From contig NC_133394.1 of NCBI RefSeq assembly GCF_047511655.1, positions 58,374,501 through 58,438,500 of the forward strand: 64,000 bases of DNA, given 5' to 3'. A model generated the notes under the pieces. That model saw nothing but the letters and a program-made list of their open reading frames with translations. It was not told the DNA's origin and did no database searches. Positions 24,471 to 37,325 of the stretch are shown in pieces; position 1 is the stretch's first letter; the number at the start of each line of letters is the position of its first letter. Position numbers and translations under genes: made by a program. Source of the DNA: Castor canadensis (Eukaryota; Chordata; Mammalia; Rodentia; Castoridae).

Positions 24471-25639
24471 AAACCATTATTTTACTACATTTGTTTTTGG
24501 TCTATAATCTGCATATGATGGAGAACATGCAGTTTTTGGTCTTCTGAGCTTGGCTAACTTCACTTAAGATGATGTTTTCTACTTCTATCCATTTATTTGT
24601 AAATAATAAAATTTCATTCTTCTTTGTGCCTGAGTGAAATCCCATTGTGTATAAATACCACTTTTACATGATCCATTCGTTGGTTGTGGGGCATCTTGGC
24701 TATTTCCATAGCTTGGCTATTGTAAATATTACTGCTTAAACATGAGTGTGCAGGTGTTTTTGTAATAATTTGAGTGGGATTGATGGATCACCTGCCAGAT
24801 CTATGTTTTATTTTTTAAGAAGCCTCCATAATGTTTTCCATAGTGGTTGTACTAGCTTACATTCACACCAGCAGTTAATGAGTGTTCCTTTTTCCCACAT
24901 CCTTGCTAGCATTTGTTGTTGCTGGTGTTCTTGATTATAGTCATTCTAACAGGGGTGAGGTGAAATCTTAGTATGGTTTTAATTTGCATTTCTTTTATGG
25001 CCAGGGATGGTGAGGAATTCTTCATGTGTTTTTTGGCCATTTGGATTCCTTCCTTAGAAAAATGTTCTGTTTAGTTAAGTTGCCCACTTCTTTATTGGTT
25101 CATTGATTTTTTGGGAAGTTTAGTTTTTTGAGCTCTCTATGTGTTCTGAATATCAGTCCTTTGTCTGATGTAGTAATATTATTGGACATGGGTCACACAC
25201 TAAGGGGAGAACATGCATGGGAGAAATACAGAAAGGAAAGGAAACCTAAAACTTGAATGTGGTTGATGTGCTTCCTGTTGAGAAACAACAAAAGTAATCT
25301 TAAATTAGTAGAGGCCACTATGGGAAGGGGACAAGAGGTAGCAAAGAGTTCCAGTAGAAATGAACCAATGTGGGGTGCAATACACTAGTGCATGGAAGCA
25401 GTGCCAGGAATCTTGCTGTATAACTATCTTTATCCCAAACTACCAATGTTGAAATGTCTTTCTTATTATCTCTTATGTTTCTCTTTAACAAAATCAGAGA
25501 AAAGGGCAGAACAGGATCTGCATGGAAGCGGAGGGTTCGAGGGAGTGGGAAGAAGGTGGCAAAAACAATGTATACACATGTAAGTAAATGTAAAAATGAT
25601 AAACTAAAAAAAGAGAAAAAAGATAAAAGAAACCATTAT
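24471..25639 (+). mobile_element. L1 insertion with 5' inversion (twin priming)
   Basis: A 10-base direct repeat aaaccattat at 24471-24480 and 25630-25639 brackets the element. The left part, 24481 to about 25173, is ORF2 C-terminal sequence in reverse. The right part, about 25174-25629, is 3' UTR in forward orientation ending in an A-rich tail. The two parts are adjacent in L1 order: the reverse part ends at the start of the 3' UTR and the forward part continues from there. That is the signature of twin-priming during target-primed reverse transcription. Plus frames at 25392-25654 lie in the 3' UTR and are not genes. Confidence 0.8.
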
Positions 25640-25879
25640 GTAGTTCTTTGTTAGTTTCCCATGATTCTTTGTTAACTCACAAGTCTACAACTTCCCCATA
25701 GAAAATGTGCATAATTTTTCTCCAAAATCCTGAATGTATAGACTCTCAGACAGGAAAGCAATCTAAGGAGCCATTCACAATGTGCAGCATCAAGCTCTGC
25801 TCTGTAGCTCACTGCCTGGCTCCAAGTCCTGCCTCCTCCATCCCTAATTCTTTAAGTAAAATTCTCCCCCACATATGCT

Positions 25880-26005
25880 GCCAAATGGAGGGAGTAAGAA
25901 TAACTATCTGTATAGATTTGCTTTGAAGAGCGAATAAGCAAGTGGATTAATATGAATGCATAGGTAATATCTGGCATAAATTAAGTACTCCCTTTTACTA
26001 TTTCT
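25880..26005 (+). mobile_element. MIR-like SINE 3' remnant
   Basis: The phrases aaatggagggagtaagaataa, gcaagtggattaatatgaatg and taatatctggcataaattaa follow the MIR 3' part in order. Very diverged. Confidence 0.45.
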
Positions 26006-27142
26006 TTTAATTATGAGGACTTCTTGATGTACTTCAAGAAAATTTGGCCCAAAAAATTTATATTTGGACGTTGTGGTTGGTTTGTGATGCTACATATCCT
26101 AAAGATAATCAGTCTCCTTTTTGTTTTCTTCACACTTTTCTTCCTTCCTCAAATATTCTTTGATAGCATAGGTAATATATTAATACAGCTGTCCTTGGTG
26201 GATACTTTAATGTTAGATTGCAGGAAAATAATTAGCACTTCTTTCTGTAGTGATAATGTGAAATAGAGCATAAGTTACCGAGGTTCAATGTCACCTGCCT
26301 TAAAGAATCAGTTCATGTTTTGTCATTCTAAAAGTAAGATACTGATATATCACTGATTTACTAAACTTTTAAATAGTATATGACACTTACAACTCAAAAT
26401 TTTAACACATTCTTCATGTGTACAAAATAAAATATATTTGTGGTATGCACAACTTCTCTGTTTAGTCATAGGGACTAATTTATTTTCTTGTGTACTGCAG
26501 AATGTAATAGAGCAATAACTTAAGTAACAGAGTTAAAACAGGTCAGGATTAAAAGTAATTTCTGTAATATAATTTTGATGCAAAAGTTGATAACAGTGAA
26601 TTTTATGAGTCTCCTAAAATGTCATTATTCATTTTGCTTTTAATTCCCCTTTGAATACATTATTCCATTTCCTCATTAGCTGAATCACTAGCCAAGTTTA
26701 TATGAATGTGTAACATGAATTTTATATTTTGAAAAATCACAGTCCTTTCCCACTTGCTGACATTTTTCTTTTCCTTCTTTTTGATGCTACTTCTACGTAG
26801 ATATTGTGCAGTTAGCAAGCATATTTTCTCCTGTTTGTAAGTACATGTTCATTGCAGTTCAATACTTCATTTGTTTAGAAAATATTCTTTGCTTGTGACC
26901 TTTGTTTTATGATATTCCTAAACCCAAAGATATTTCAGCTGTCTTTTAAAACTAGTATCTAGTTTAGTTTAGTACTTGTTATTTAGTGAAGATAATAAAA
27001 AAGGAAAGACAATGCTACCCTAGGAGAATATAATTCAAGTGAGAAAATTGAGATTCGGTCTAGGTTGTAGAACAGAACACTGAGTTTAATTTTAAGAGAA
27101 TGCACCTGTTAAGTGTCATGGTCATCCTTGTCCTTTGGAAGG
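26006..27142. other. No gene seen
   Basis: AT-rich. The plus frame at 26024-26266 encodes a hydrophobic 80-residue stretch with no recognisable family and no conserved-start context, so I treat it as chance. Confidence 0.5.
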
Positions 27143-27851
27143 AAGATGATAAAGACATTTATATCCATATACCATTAGAATCCAAATTAAAAAAGTAGCT
27201 CCCAAAATGATGATTAAAAGTGTGGTAGGCAACACTTCAATAAGCAACAGGTTTCCCATGCTAACTAGAAGTTTGTGAATTCACAAAGCTACCCATAATT
27301 CCTTGTGAGTTCAACAATCTGTGAACACCACAAGAAAGGAATCAATTCCCAGGGCAACTATCAAATTAAATTACAGTACTATTCTGATGAAACAATAGTT
27401 CATTTTGAGGCAGCAACTGAACTGGCACACATCTTTTTGTAATGATACAGTCATCATTTAAAATAGCTACTGGCAAAAATTGTTTTCATACCCATCTTCT
27501 GAAAATACTTGAATAACCATGTTGTACATTTCTGTTTTACATTATGTAGAATGGCCACTAAAATAAGAACATTTTTCTTGCAGTAAAAAACTCCTATTTA
27601 TGTATCTGGGATTTCTCATAACTTGACAGACTTAATTATTGTGATAGTAGTTCAAAGTCTGTCAAGATATAAAGAAATTAGAACTCAGCAAGGTTTAATA
27701 TTTTGTTAATGTCATGCCATGAGGTTATATATTATTATGAATAAAAAAAACAAAGTACCTCAAAATATGTGTTTTGAGTAAAGGAGTCTTTAGAGTTTAT
27801 TAGGTCTGCAGAGAATAACTTCCAAATCCAACATTCAAGAACACAACTTCC

Positions 27852-28040
27852 CAGGTGCTGGTGGCTCACACCTGTAATAATAGCTACTCAAGAGGCAGAG
27901 AAAAGGAAAATCACAGTTCTAAGCCAGCCCTCGCAAATAGTCCATGAGACCTTTACTTGAAAAAAAACCCATCACCAAAAAGAGCTGGTGGAGTGGATTA
28001 AGGTACAGGGCCTGAGTTCAAGCCCCAGTGCCACAAAAAC
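27852..28040 (+). mobile_element. Two-part SINE, copy B
   Basis: This is the same element as at 710-898, within the second copy of the 7.6-kb repeat. It carries G at 27988 where the first copy has T. Confidence 0.8.
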
Positions 28041-28571
28041 CCACTAAACTTATCTGCTTTAGTTCTTCCTTCTGACTCCTACATGAATATATGAAGTATA
28101 AAAGGAAAAGCATATACAGATCTTTCTGTTCTCTCTGCTGCCACTTCCGATTATGATGGAGTTTTCCCTTTCATTCTTTTTTAAATATTTATTTTACTAA
28201 AATTTTAGTTAATAGATTATGAAACTAACTAAGCCAAAAGAGCTAGACAAATTTAACACATGTTTATCTCACCACATTATCTGGCTATCTTGAGAGGTCA
28301 AGTTAAAAGAGGAGCAAATATTGAAGTATCTCTATCAATCATTGGAAGTTGCAGTTAGAATAACAGAGGTAACTCATTCCTAGAAAACACGTGTGTGTGT
28401 ACATGTGTGTGTCAATGTAGGTGTGAATGGAGGTGGTAATGGATTGTTTTCTTTGTCTTGCTTATACAAAATGAAAACAACACATGGTATGAAAGAATGT
28501 CCTATCAAATCAAAATTTAAATGTTATGTTTGAATCCATCATTTTATTTTTGCTTTCCTTTATTTTTGTGC

Positions 28572-29587
28572 TGGGTGGTTGTACACTGTGGCATTTACAA
28601 AGGTTCTTATAATGTATCAAATATATCATACTTGACTTCTCCCCCTCCATTGATCTCCTTTATCCACCTCTCTCCCTGATTCCTGGAGTAGTTTTGACAG
28701 GTATCATTTTTGCATTTACATACATGTGTACACAATTTTGTACTGTAATCACCTTCCTGTCTCCTTTCCCCCTTACCTCCCCTCTCTCACTTGTGACAAC
28801 TGCCTCCCTCCCACCATTCAGGATCTGTTTTACCCTCTTCCATTTCTGTAAGAGAAAAAAGAGAAAAGATAAAAGGGAAAACATGACATTTTTGCTTGCT
28901 TGAGATAAAAGTAGCTACACAGAGAGTTTCCATGTGATATTTCCACATACACATATATTATAACCCCAATTCATTGATCTCCTCTAAGTATCTTTATTCT
29001 ACCTTATCCCTTCCTTATGGTGGTTTCAGCTGGTTTAAGATTTCTATATTCATTCTTGTATAGAGAATGTATCAACCATTTTCAAGTTCTTAGATTCCTT
29101 CTTTACCCTATCCCTCCAGTTCATGAACTCCCCTTAGTGTGACTAGTGTTACATAATACTGCTTCATTTTTATTAGGTCTATATTCCACATTTGAGAGAG
29201 AGGATTTTGGCCTTCTGAGCCTGGCTAACTTCACTTAAGATGATGTTGTCCAGTTCCATTCATTTACCTGCAAGTGACAAAATTTCATACTTCTTTGTGA
29301 CTGAGTAAAATTCCATTGTATATAAATACCACAATTTCTTAATCCATTTGTCAGTAGGAGGAATCTTGGCTGTTTCCATAGCTTAGCTATTTTAAATAGT
29401 GCTACAGTAAACATGAGTGTGCAGATGCCTTTGTTGTAAGCTGATTTACATTCTTTGGATATGTCTCTAGGAGTGGTATTGCTGGCTCCTCTGACAGATA
29501 TATTTTTAATTTTTAAGAAGCCTCCATACTGTTTTCCATAGTGGTTGTACTAGTTTACATTCCTACCAGCAGTGGGGGTTTCTTTTT
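28572..29587 (-). mobile_element. L1 fragment, reverse, copy B
   Basis: Same element as 1430-2445, in the second copy of the 7.6-kb repeat. Confidence 0.85.
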
Positions 29588-29666
29588 GCACTGGGGTTGT
29601 GATTCAAGTGGTAGAGCCCTTTCCTAGGTGGGAGGCCCTTAGTTAAGTCCCCAGAAATGCAAAAGA
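29588..29666 (+). mobile_element. ID-like SINE, copy B
   Basis: Same element as 2446-2524, in the second copy of the 7.6-kb repeat. Confidence 0.65.
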
Positions 29667-30531
29667 TCATTTCTTCTTTGTTTCCTGTCTTCTTTTATAA
29701 TGTAAAATGAATAAGTTGAAATAACTAATTTCATATATTCAAATATGTATGGTAAATAGAAATAGCTAATAATTTTTTTATGAAGAATTCCTGAGTCTTT
29801 GCTCCCATTTCCTATGTGGGAACAGCAAGTGTGTCTCTTTCTTCTCTGCCCCCCATCCCATTGCTCTCACTATAGAGACAACCTGCTTTTAGTCTGTTGA
29901 AAGTGTATTTCTCTCCTCATAAACTTTACTGTTTCTTTTATTAAACAATAATTCTTAATGCCTATTTCACCTTTTCTGTCACATTATTGCTGAATATTAC
30001 TGTTCAGTAATACTAACAAAATAGCATGTTAAATACCAGGAAAGTAGTGCATACTAATTTTTATCCCTTTCTATATAATCCCCCCAAAACAAAATGTATG
30101 AAAGAAGCAGAAACATAAAATTGAGAGTGGATTATAAATATGTACTACAAGCAACTCAAGTAATTAAAAGTGTTTACTAAAGAAACACAGGGAGATAAAT
30201 CTCCCTACAATAGTAAGGATCAGCTAGTCTGTGTGGCAAGGCTAAAAAAGTACATTTTAAAATTTAAATTAGAGATGAAATTCCTATTAAGGTGATTGTG
30301 ATTGTGGATACATAGAATTTTTGATTGTGGTAAAAAAAGGATCCAGTTTCTACTCTTTGGGATTAAATAGTAATATTTAATTTGATTAAAAGGTAAGGAA
30401 ATCAGTGATCTGTTAGAACAACCTGGGGCTAAACAGTTCTCTGGGCTTCATTAAAGCATTGACTGAGTTGAGAAAAGTGAATTAAAATAGAACTCTGAAA
30501 AAAAACTCAGGATGTTGAAAATGGAGAGTAC

Positions 30532-31022
30532 TGTGTTGTTAGAGCCAGCAGTGGGATCGTGCCTGTGTGATTTGTTATCTGGCCTTGTGAGAAAGTGCCA
30601 AGGAACTGAGACAAAGGTCTCAGGACCAGACCATGCCTGTGTGATTTGGTATCTGGCCTTGTGAGAAAGCTCCAATAAACTAGATGTACAGAAAAACAAC
30701 TGTGCTCAAGGTTGCCCAGATGGCTTCCTATCCTTCAGATATAAATAAGAAGGTTATGCTGACCGTGTGCTTCTCCTGCCTCTCTGTTCCCATTTTAAAA
30801 GAGACATAACAAAGAGTTAATTTTAACTGTGCTTCCTTGTACTAATGTAACCTTGACATGTAATACTTGGCATGCTTTTTCTGACCAAATGCTCTCTGTG
30901 AAAAAACAGCTTACAAAAAGCAGAAGTGATCTTCAATAAAGTGGCTACTGAGCACAACTCAATAGTCCCCTCATCTTTTTTGGCTCTGGTCACCCAGGTC
31001 CAGCCGACAAATGGTAACAGTG
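30532..31022 (+). mobile_element. Probable solo LTR, copy B
   Basis: Same element as 3390-3880, in the second copy of the 7.6-kb repeat. Confidence 0.45.
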
Positions 31023-32717
31023 TTAGTTCAATAGGAGTCAATGATAAGAAAGTCAGTGAGTTTCAGAGCCAAAGAATGTTTTCTGCTGAAGTACTTAAGC
31101 TACATGACTAAAACCCACCATATCCTTGGTTAGAAAAGTATTAAAATAAAATATTAATAGACTTTTCCTTAAATATATATCACATTTTTAAAAGACAAAG
31201 CTTGTTTTTAGAATTGAATATCACAATATTCTGTAAGCAGTGGATAGTGAAGAACCATCATCTTCTACCTCACCACTTTGAATAAATCTGCTGATTCAGC
31301 ACAGCCTGAGAGACAATGTCCTGTCCAACTCACTCAATGGGAAAATCCATTTGTCAGGAGACAGGTTAACTGTTGCCTACAGTTAGTGAGAACTCAGGTT
31401 TCTCCCTCAACTCTCCCTTAGCCTTAGTCAATCACACACATAATACTACCAAAGAAATGTCTCCTGGGTCTCAGTAGAAAACTGGATTTTGTCTGGAATT
31501 CTGTCAATCAAAGACAGTGCTAAGACCCATTATTTGATTTTCTAATTCTGCCATACTCTCTCATTGAATGTTCTCTCATTTTTTCTCCCTGTTTATTTAT
31601 TAATTACATGAGTATTGTTAGTATTTACTGAATAGAATATTATGATAGTGGCTAGGCATAAAAGATCAATGAATCATCTGCCTCAATTATTGACAGTACC
31701 AAACACAATCAAAATAATTAAGTGCTGTGTGATGGCAGCCCAGGTTGATTTCTACTGGATGGTTAGTGATGGTTCCTTTGAAAAGGTGTGTTGAAGAAGT
31801 TAAGCATGAAAGTCATGCAAATCTGAGGGCAACACTCTCCAGAATTTATAAACCTGTGTAAATGCACATTAAAGGAGAACTTGCAAGAAAAAACTGTTGA
31901 GGAATTGTTGGTTCTTTCTCCTCAGCCATCCACTTCCCTATTCATACACTGAGCAAATACTCATTTACTCAATTTATGAAATGGCAGCCATCCATAACAT
32001 GACAGTGTTGTGACAGCATATTTCACTGTGATACTTTGAATATAAAATAAATGTATATGTAACATTATTTAACAAAATCATATGTAGATAGTATCACATA
32101 TTTACATTAGTATCTACTAAACAATAGTTGCTTTCTCTCTTTTTATTGCAGTATTATTCAATTTTGTTGACAGACTTCATTTTGGTGTTTTGTGTGTATT
32201 GCTAAAGTTTCCAAATGATTAAATTCCTTATTTGTGTGATCCCTTTGTGTTTCCAGATGCCATTGCTTTTACTTTTGCTATTACATTTTAAGCTCACTTG
32301 CCTTTAAGATTGTGATATATGCATTAATGAAGGTGAATACCAACATGCATCTTTTAGATTTCTTTATTGTCAGTTTAGGTAAGCATTATCTATATTTAAA
32401 GACAAAAGTTAAGAAAAATATGAATTTAACCCACTCCTGTATTATTTCTAAAATCAAGCTGTAATATTCCACTACTAATTATGAAGTGGCATGTGAAGTA
32501 CTTTAATTTCAGTCATATTTAAGATATTAATTTTATTGTTTTTTGAATATTTTATTCTTTATGGAAAATTCATTTGTATATAAAGGTATGTATATTTTAT
32601 CTTTTAAAATTATTAAGATAGGCTTCTCATCCCACTGAATGTTATTTATCTGGATTAAATTTTTCTGATACTAATTTTCTCATACTAATAGGTGTTTTTT
32701 TAAAAAAAACTTCGCCT

Positions 32718-32961
32718 ATGTATTTTTTAAATTATTCAGTTATTCACATGTGTGTACATTGTTTGGGTCATTTCTCCCCTCCTCCCTTGCTTCCAGGCAG
32801 AACCTGTTCTGTGCTTTTCTCCAGTTCCGTTGAAGAGTAGAAATAAGCAATAACAAAAAAGACATAGTGTTTTGGCTAGTCGAGATAAAGACAGCTATAC
32901 AGAGACATTCCTAGCATTGCTTTCATGTACAAATGTGTTACAACCCAGGTTAATTCATCTT
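32718..32961 (-). mobile_element. L1 3' UTR fragment, reverse, copy B
   Basis: Same element as 5576-5819, in the second copy of the 7.6-kb repeat. Confidence 0.85.
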
Positions 32962-34662
32962 TCTTTTTTCTTTTTTTTTATTCATATGTGCATACAATTT
33001 TTGGGTCATTTCTCCCCACTCTCCATACCTCCACCCTAATTCCCCTACCCCCTCCCTTTCCCCACCACCCCCTCGATACCAGCAGAAACTATTTTGCCCT
33101 TATCTCTAATTCTGTTGTATAGAGAGTATAAGCAATAATAGGAAGGACCAAGGGTTTTTGCTAGTTGAGATAAGGATAGCTATACAGGGAGTTGACTCAC
33201 ATTGATTTCCTGTGCATGTGTGTTACCTTCTAGGTTAATTCTTCTTGATCTAACCTTTTCTCTAATTCCTGATCCCCTTCTCCTATTGGCCTCAGTTGCT
33301 CTAAAGTATCTGCTTTAGTTTCTCTGCGTTGAGGGCAACAAATGCTATCTAGTTTTTTTAGGTGTCTTACCTATCCTGTAGTTCCTGATCCCCTTCTCAT
33401 ATTGACTTCTGTTGCTTTAAGGTTTCTATATTAGTTCCTCTGGAGTGGGGACATCAAATGCTATCAGGTTTTGGATTTCTTACCTATCCCCATGCCTCCT
33501 GCATGTGCTCTCCCTTATCATGTGACCCAAGTTAAATGACATTGCTGTATTTGCTCTATACCTAAAGTCTGCATATAAGGGAGAACATACAATTTTTGGT
33601 TTTCTGAGCCTGGCTAACCTCACTCAGAATGATGTTCTCCAGTTCCATCCCTTTACTTGCAAATGATAAGATTTCATTCTTCTTCGTGGCTAAGTAAAAT
33701 TCCATTGTGTATAAATACCACATTTTCTTAATTCATTCATCAATAGTGGGACATCTTGGCTGGTTCCATAGTTTGGCTATTGTGAATAGTGCTGCAATCA
33801 ACATGGGTGTGCAAGTGCCTCTGAAGTAACCTGTGTCACATTCCTTTGGGTATATCCCTAGGAGTGGGATTGCTGAATCATATGGCAGATATATGTTTAA
33901 ATTTTTAAGAAGCCTCCAAATTTTTTCCAGACTGGTTGCACTAGCTTATTCCCACCAGCAGTGTATGAGGGTTCCTTTTTCCCTCCATCCTTGCCAACAC
34001 CTGTTGTTTGTGGTGTTTTTAATGATAGCTATTCTAACAGGGGTGAGGTGGAATCATAGTGTGATTTTGATTTGCATTTCCTTTATGGCTAGAGATGCTG
34101 AGCATTTTTTCATGAGTTTTTTACCATTTGGATTTCTTCATTGGAGAAAGTTCTGTTTAGTTCACTTGCCCATTTCTTTATTGGTTCATTGATTTGGGGT
34201 GAGTTTAGTTTTTTGAATTCCTTGTATATTATGGTTATCAGTCCTTTGTCTGATATATAGCTGGCAAGTATTTTCTCCCACTCTGTGGGAGGACTCTTCT
34301 GTTTAAAGACCATTTCTTTTGTTGTGCAGAAGCTTTTTAGTTTTATGAAGTCCCATTTGTCTGTTCTTTCTCTTAGTTGCTGAGCTACTGGGGTTGTATT
34401 GAGAAAAGTCCTTGCCTATGCCTATTGCTTCTAGAGTATTTCCTGCTCTTTTCTGTACCAACTTCAGAGTTTTGGGTCTGATATTAAGGTCCTTGATCCA
34501 TTTTGAGTTGATACTAGTACAGGGTGATAAACATGGATCTAGTTTCAGTTTTCTGAAGACAGATAGCCACTTTTCTCAACAACATTTGTTGAAGAAGCTG
34601 TGTTTTCTTCATTATATATTTTTAGCACCTCCAAAGCTGATTTTTAAGGATAAGTTTCAAAT
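32962..34662 (-). mobile_element. 5'-truncated L1, reverse, copy B
   Basis: Same element as 5820-7520, in the second copy of the 7.6-kb repeat. Here the flank beyond its 5' end continues without a gap into unique sequence. Confidence 0.9.
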
Positions 34663-35094
34663 GCAGACAAAATTACCTTTCCTTAGTTTCTTTAAAATTG
34701 AACTCACAGAATGATCTTTTGAAAATATAACATCTTAAAAATGAATTTTAAAAAGCTTTACAAAGTTTATGAAGACAAAATTCTTTATTGTAGCTGTTTA
34801 TTTTCATACCCTTTATCCAAAACACCAGCTGTACTATTCACACCAATGAGTTGGTGTCCTTTTGGTGATAATGCACCTGGCTTCCTCCCTTCATACTGTG
34901 GAGTCCTCCTCTTGTACTTTATGAAGAGAGCAGTTTCTCCAAACCAACATGAGCACTTTAAAATCAAAGCCAGAGCAGTAGTTCAAACCTTCAATGCAAC
35001 TTTGGCACTTTTTGGAACTCCTTCAAATTTCTGATTTACTTTCTAAATAACAGTTTTCTTTTTCTGAAAACATTGATCAAAATGTTAATTGTGC
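34663..35094. other. No gene seen
   Basis: This is unique sequence that continues copy B past the point where copy A hits the N gap (34720). The 97-residue plus frame at 34741-35034 has no recognisable domain. Confidence 0.5.
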
Positions 35095-35480
35095 CATGCT
35101 AGATATCCTCTTTTAAATGAAATAAGCCAGATGCAGAAAGACAAAGGCTCTATGTCCTTATATGTGAGGTGTAAAATAGTTGATTTCATAGAATACTGAT
35201 TACTGTAAGAGGAAACAGAGGGATAGTTTGATCAAAGCGTGCAAACTATCAGTTTGATTGGAGCTGTAAATTCAAGAGATCTATTATAAAGCACTGTGGC
35301 TATAGCTAATAGTAATTCAAGGTATTCTGAAAAGTTGCTGAAGATTTTAAGTTTTCTCACCACAAAAGTGAGGCATCTACAGGTTAATTAGCTGCATTTT
35401 GCCATTTCACAGTGTATATATAGTTTAAAACATGCTGTACATGATGAATATATGGTTTTTCTCATTTAAGATAAACTTCA
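35095..35480 (+). mobile_element. Old L1 3' UTR remnant
   Basis: In order: gaaataagccagatgcagaa, ttatatgtgaggtgtaaaa, gatttcatagaatactg, agcactgtggctatagctaa and gttttctcaccacaaaagtg. This is the layout of the 3' end of older mammalian L1s as I remember them. Confidence 0.6.
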
Positions 35481-35599
35481 AAAAAAATCTATAACAATGA
35501 ATTCTTATGTCTTGAGAAGATTTTTTTTTATTCTTTACTGTAAAATTTGCATGATTGTAGTACTGGTTGACTAGTCATATCTGTTAGCCTGCTTTCCAT

Positions 35600-35940
35600 G
35601 GATATAACATCTATCTGAGATACTAAACTTAAAAAAAAGAAAGGTTATTTTGATTCATGATTTCAGAGATGCTTTGGGACAGTAATGGTGTGGCACATTA
35701 TGATGGGATCATGTGGAGGATATCCATTCACTCCTGGTGACTTAAGAAGCAGTGAGAAAAAGAAAGGAAGGTGCTGGGTCCCATTATCCTTTTTAAGGCT
35801 CACTGACAATCATCTAACTTCCTTTCACTAGGCCACACTTCTTAAAGTTTCCATCATCCCCAAAAGTGCTAAGGCTAGAGGACCAAGACTTCAGAACATG
35901 AGTGTCTAGGGAATATTCAAGATACAAACTATAGTAGAAT
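35600..35940 (-). mobile_element. MaLR-type LTR remnant, reverse
   Basis: The plus strand shows the complement of an MST/MLT-like LTR: gattcatgatttcagagatg, acttcctttcactaggccac and gggaatattcaagatacaaac, in the usual order. No internal region is present. Confidence 0.6.
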
Positions 35941-36869
35941 GTTAATATTGAAAGATGTGAGGAAGAAAATCAATGTAAGGAAAGACATCTTCATTTACTA
36001 AGTACCAAAATAATCCACAAAGCAATTGATAAGCACTAAGAAATTTCACTTACAAATTCTCACATACATGAAGACTCACACTAAGCTGTTTTCATTAATT
36101 CTAGCTGTATAAAAATATTGTCACTCCTTTCTTCTGTACTCCATTTCCTTTCAGAAATGCAGAAATAGAAGGGGATTCCAAACACGCATTATCAGAGGGT
36201 TTCTCTGGAGTCATATCTATGAGTTTGCTCTTAGGGTGATTTATACAACTTCAAGCTGCAAGAGTGATTTTGTCATTCTGTAACTACAGGTTTATTTTCA
36301 TTGTTTCTCTGACCCCTTCACAAACTACAAAATGGGACTAAAAACTGAGTCAATTTAAGAAATGGTTTTACTAACAAACAGATGATAGAACAAGCCATTC
36401 AGTCCACAAAACAAAAATATTTTAGAAGAAAAATAGAGAATAAAAAGATGATGTAAAGCATAGCACTTAGTTTCAAATTACAAATGTAATTGAATATAGT
36501 TTGTGATAATTTTAATTTTTTTGTGAAGAGTTTAAGAAAATCAAGTTATTAGGAATTCTGCAAGAGCAGCCTAATGTGATCAGTATCTAGGATGTTGGCA
36601 AGAATTTACTTGTTCATTGGCACACAGTGATGAAGTGGCAGGTGGACAAGGATAGGTCTCTATTAGAGAAGTAGCTCAAAGATTACATTTATGCTAACCG
36701 GCCTGCTCTGTTTCAAAGACTTTTCAACTTGAATGTAGATTTCCTCCCACTCCTGTCCTCTTAGTTTTTGAACTGTCACTCAAATGACTTCATCTATACC
36801 TCAAACCAAGGCTCTGACTTTCATGTTCCCATCCTCAACCTGGTCCTTTTGGATCATTACAAATCTTCC
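35941..36869. other. No gene seen
   Basis: No coding frame or repeat family recognised. Confidence 0.5.
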
Positions 36870-37325
36870 GATACTTATTCCTATTGCTGTTGCAACAAAT
36901 TACCACCTGATTGGTGCTGCAAGCAATGCACATGTATTACCTCACAGTTCTGGGAAACAAGTGAAATTCACTGAAACCATGGGTCTCAGATGGACTGCAT
37001 TTCTTCTGGAAGCTCTACATAAGAATGTATTCTTTGCACCTTTCAAACTTGTAGATATCAACTGCTTTCCTTTATATGTGATCTTCATTTGTTTTTAAAG
37101 CCAGTTCAGGCAGATAAAGTCCATCTTGTCACTTCTCTTCTGCCTCCATTTTTCCCTTATAAGAGCCCTCATGTCTACATCGAGGTCACGCAAACAAGCC
37201 AGGATAGTCTTCCTATCATAAAGTCATTTCAAAATTCATTTGGTTACACTAGAAACCTTGATTCTGCTTTGCCATGAAAGGTAATACATTCACAGATCCT
37301 ACAGATTAGAGCATGTACAACTTCA
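36870..37325 (-). mobile_element. MLT1-like MaLR LTR remnant, reverse
   Basis: The plus strand follows the complement of the LTR: attgctgttgcaacaaatta, acctcacagttctgggaaac, ttcttctggaagctctacat and gtaatacattcacagatcc. Overlapping plus frames at 36768-37277 are chance frames inside it. Confidence 0.6.

Larger units (their letters stand above)
27143..34719. repeat. Copy B of the 7.6-kb near-identical direct repeat
   Basis: This is the internal copy. It is continuous with unique sequence on both sides (27142 to the left, 34720 to the right) with no gap, so it is likely the correctly placed copy. It carries the same SINE, L1 fragments and LTR as copy A, listed separately below. The continuation after 34719 shows what should follow copy A across the N run if both are the same locus. 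Confidence 0.97.

Noticed and set aside
26024-26266. 80-codon frame with hydrophobic stretches
   Set aside because: T-rich DNA encodes hydrophobic residues by composition, and nothing else supports a gene.
1-34719. A true recent segmental duplication as the first choice
   Set aside because: One copy ends exactly at a contig edge and almost no differences were seen, so an unmerged overlap is simpler; kept as the alternative.
34741-35034. 97-codon plus-strand frame in unique sequence
   Set aside because: No recognisable domain or splice context; length is possible by chance.
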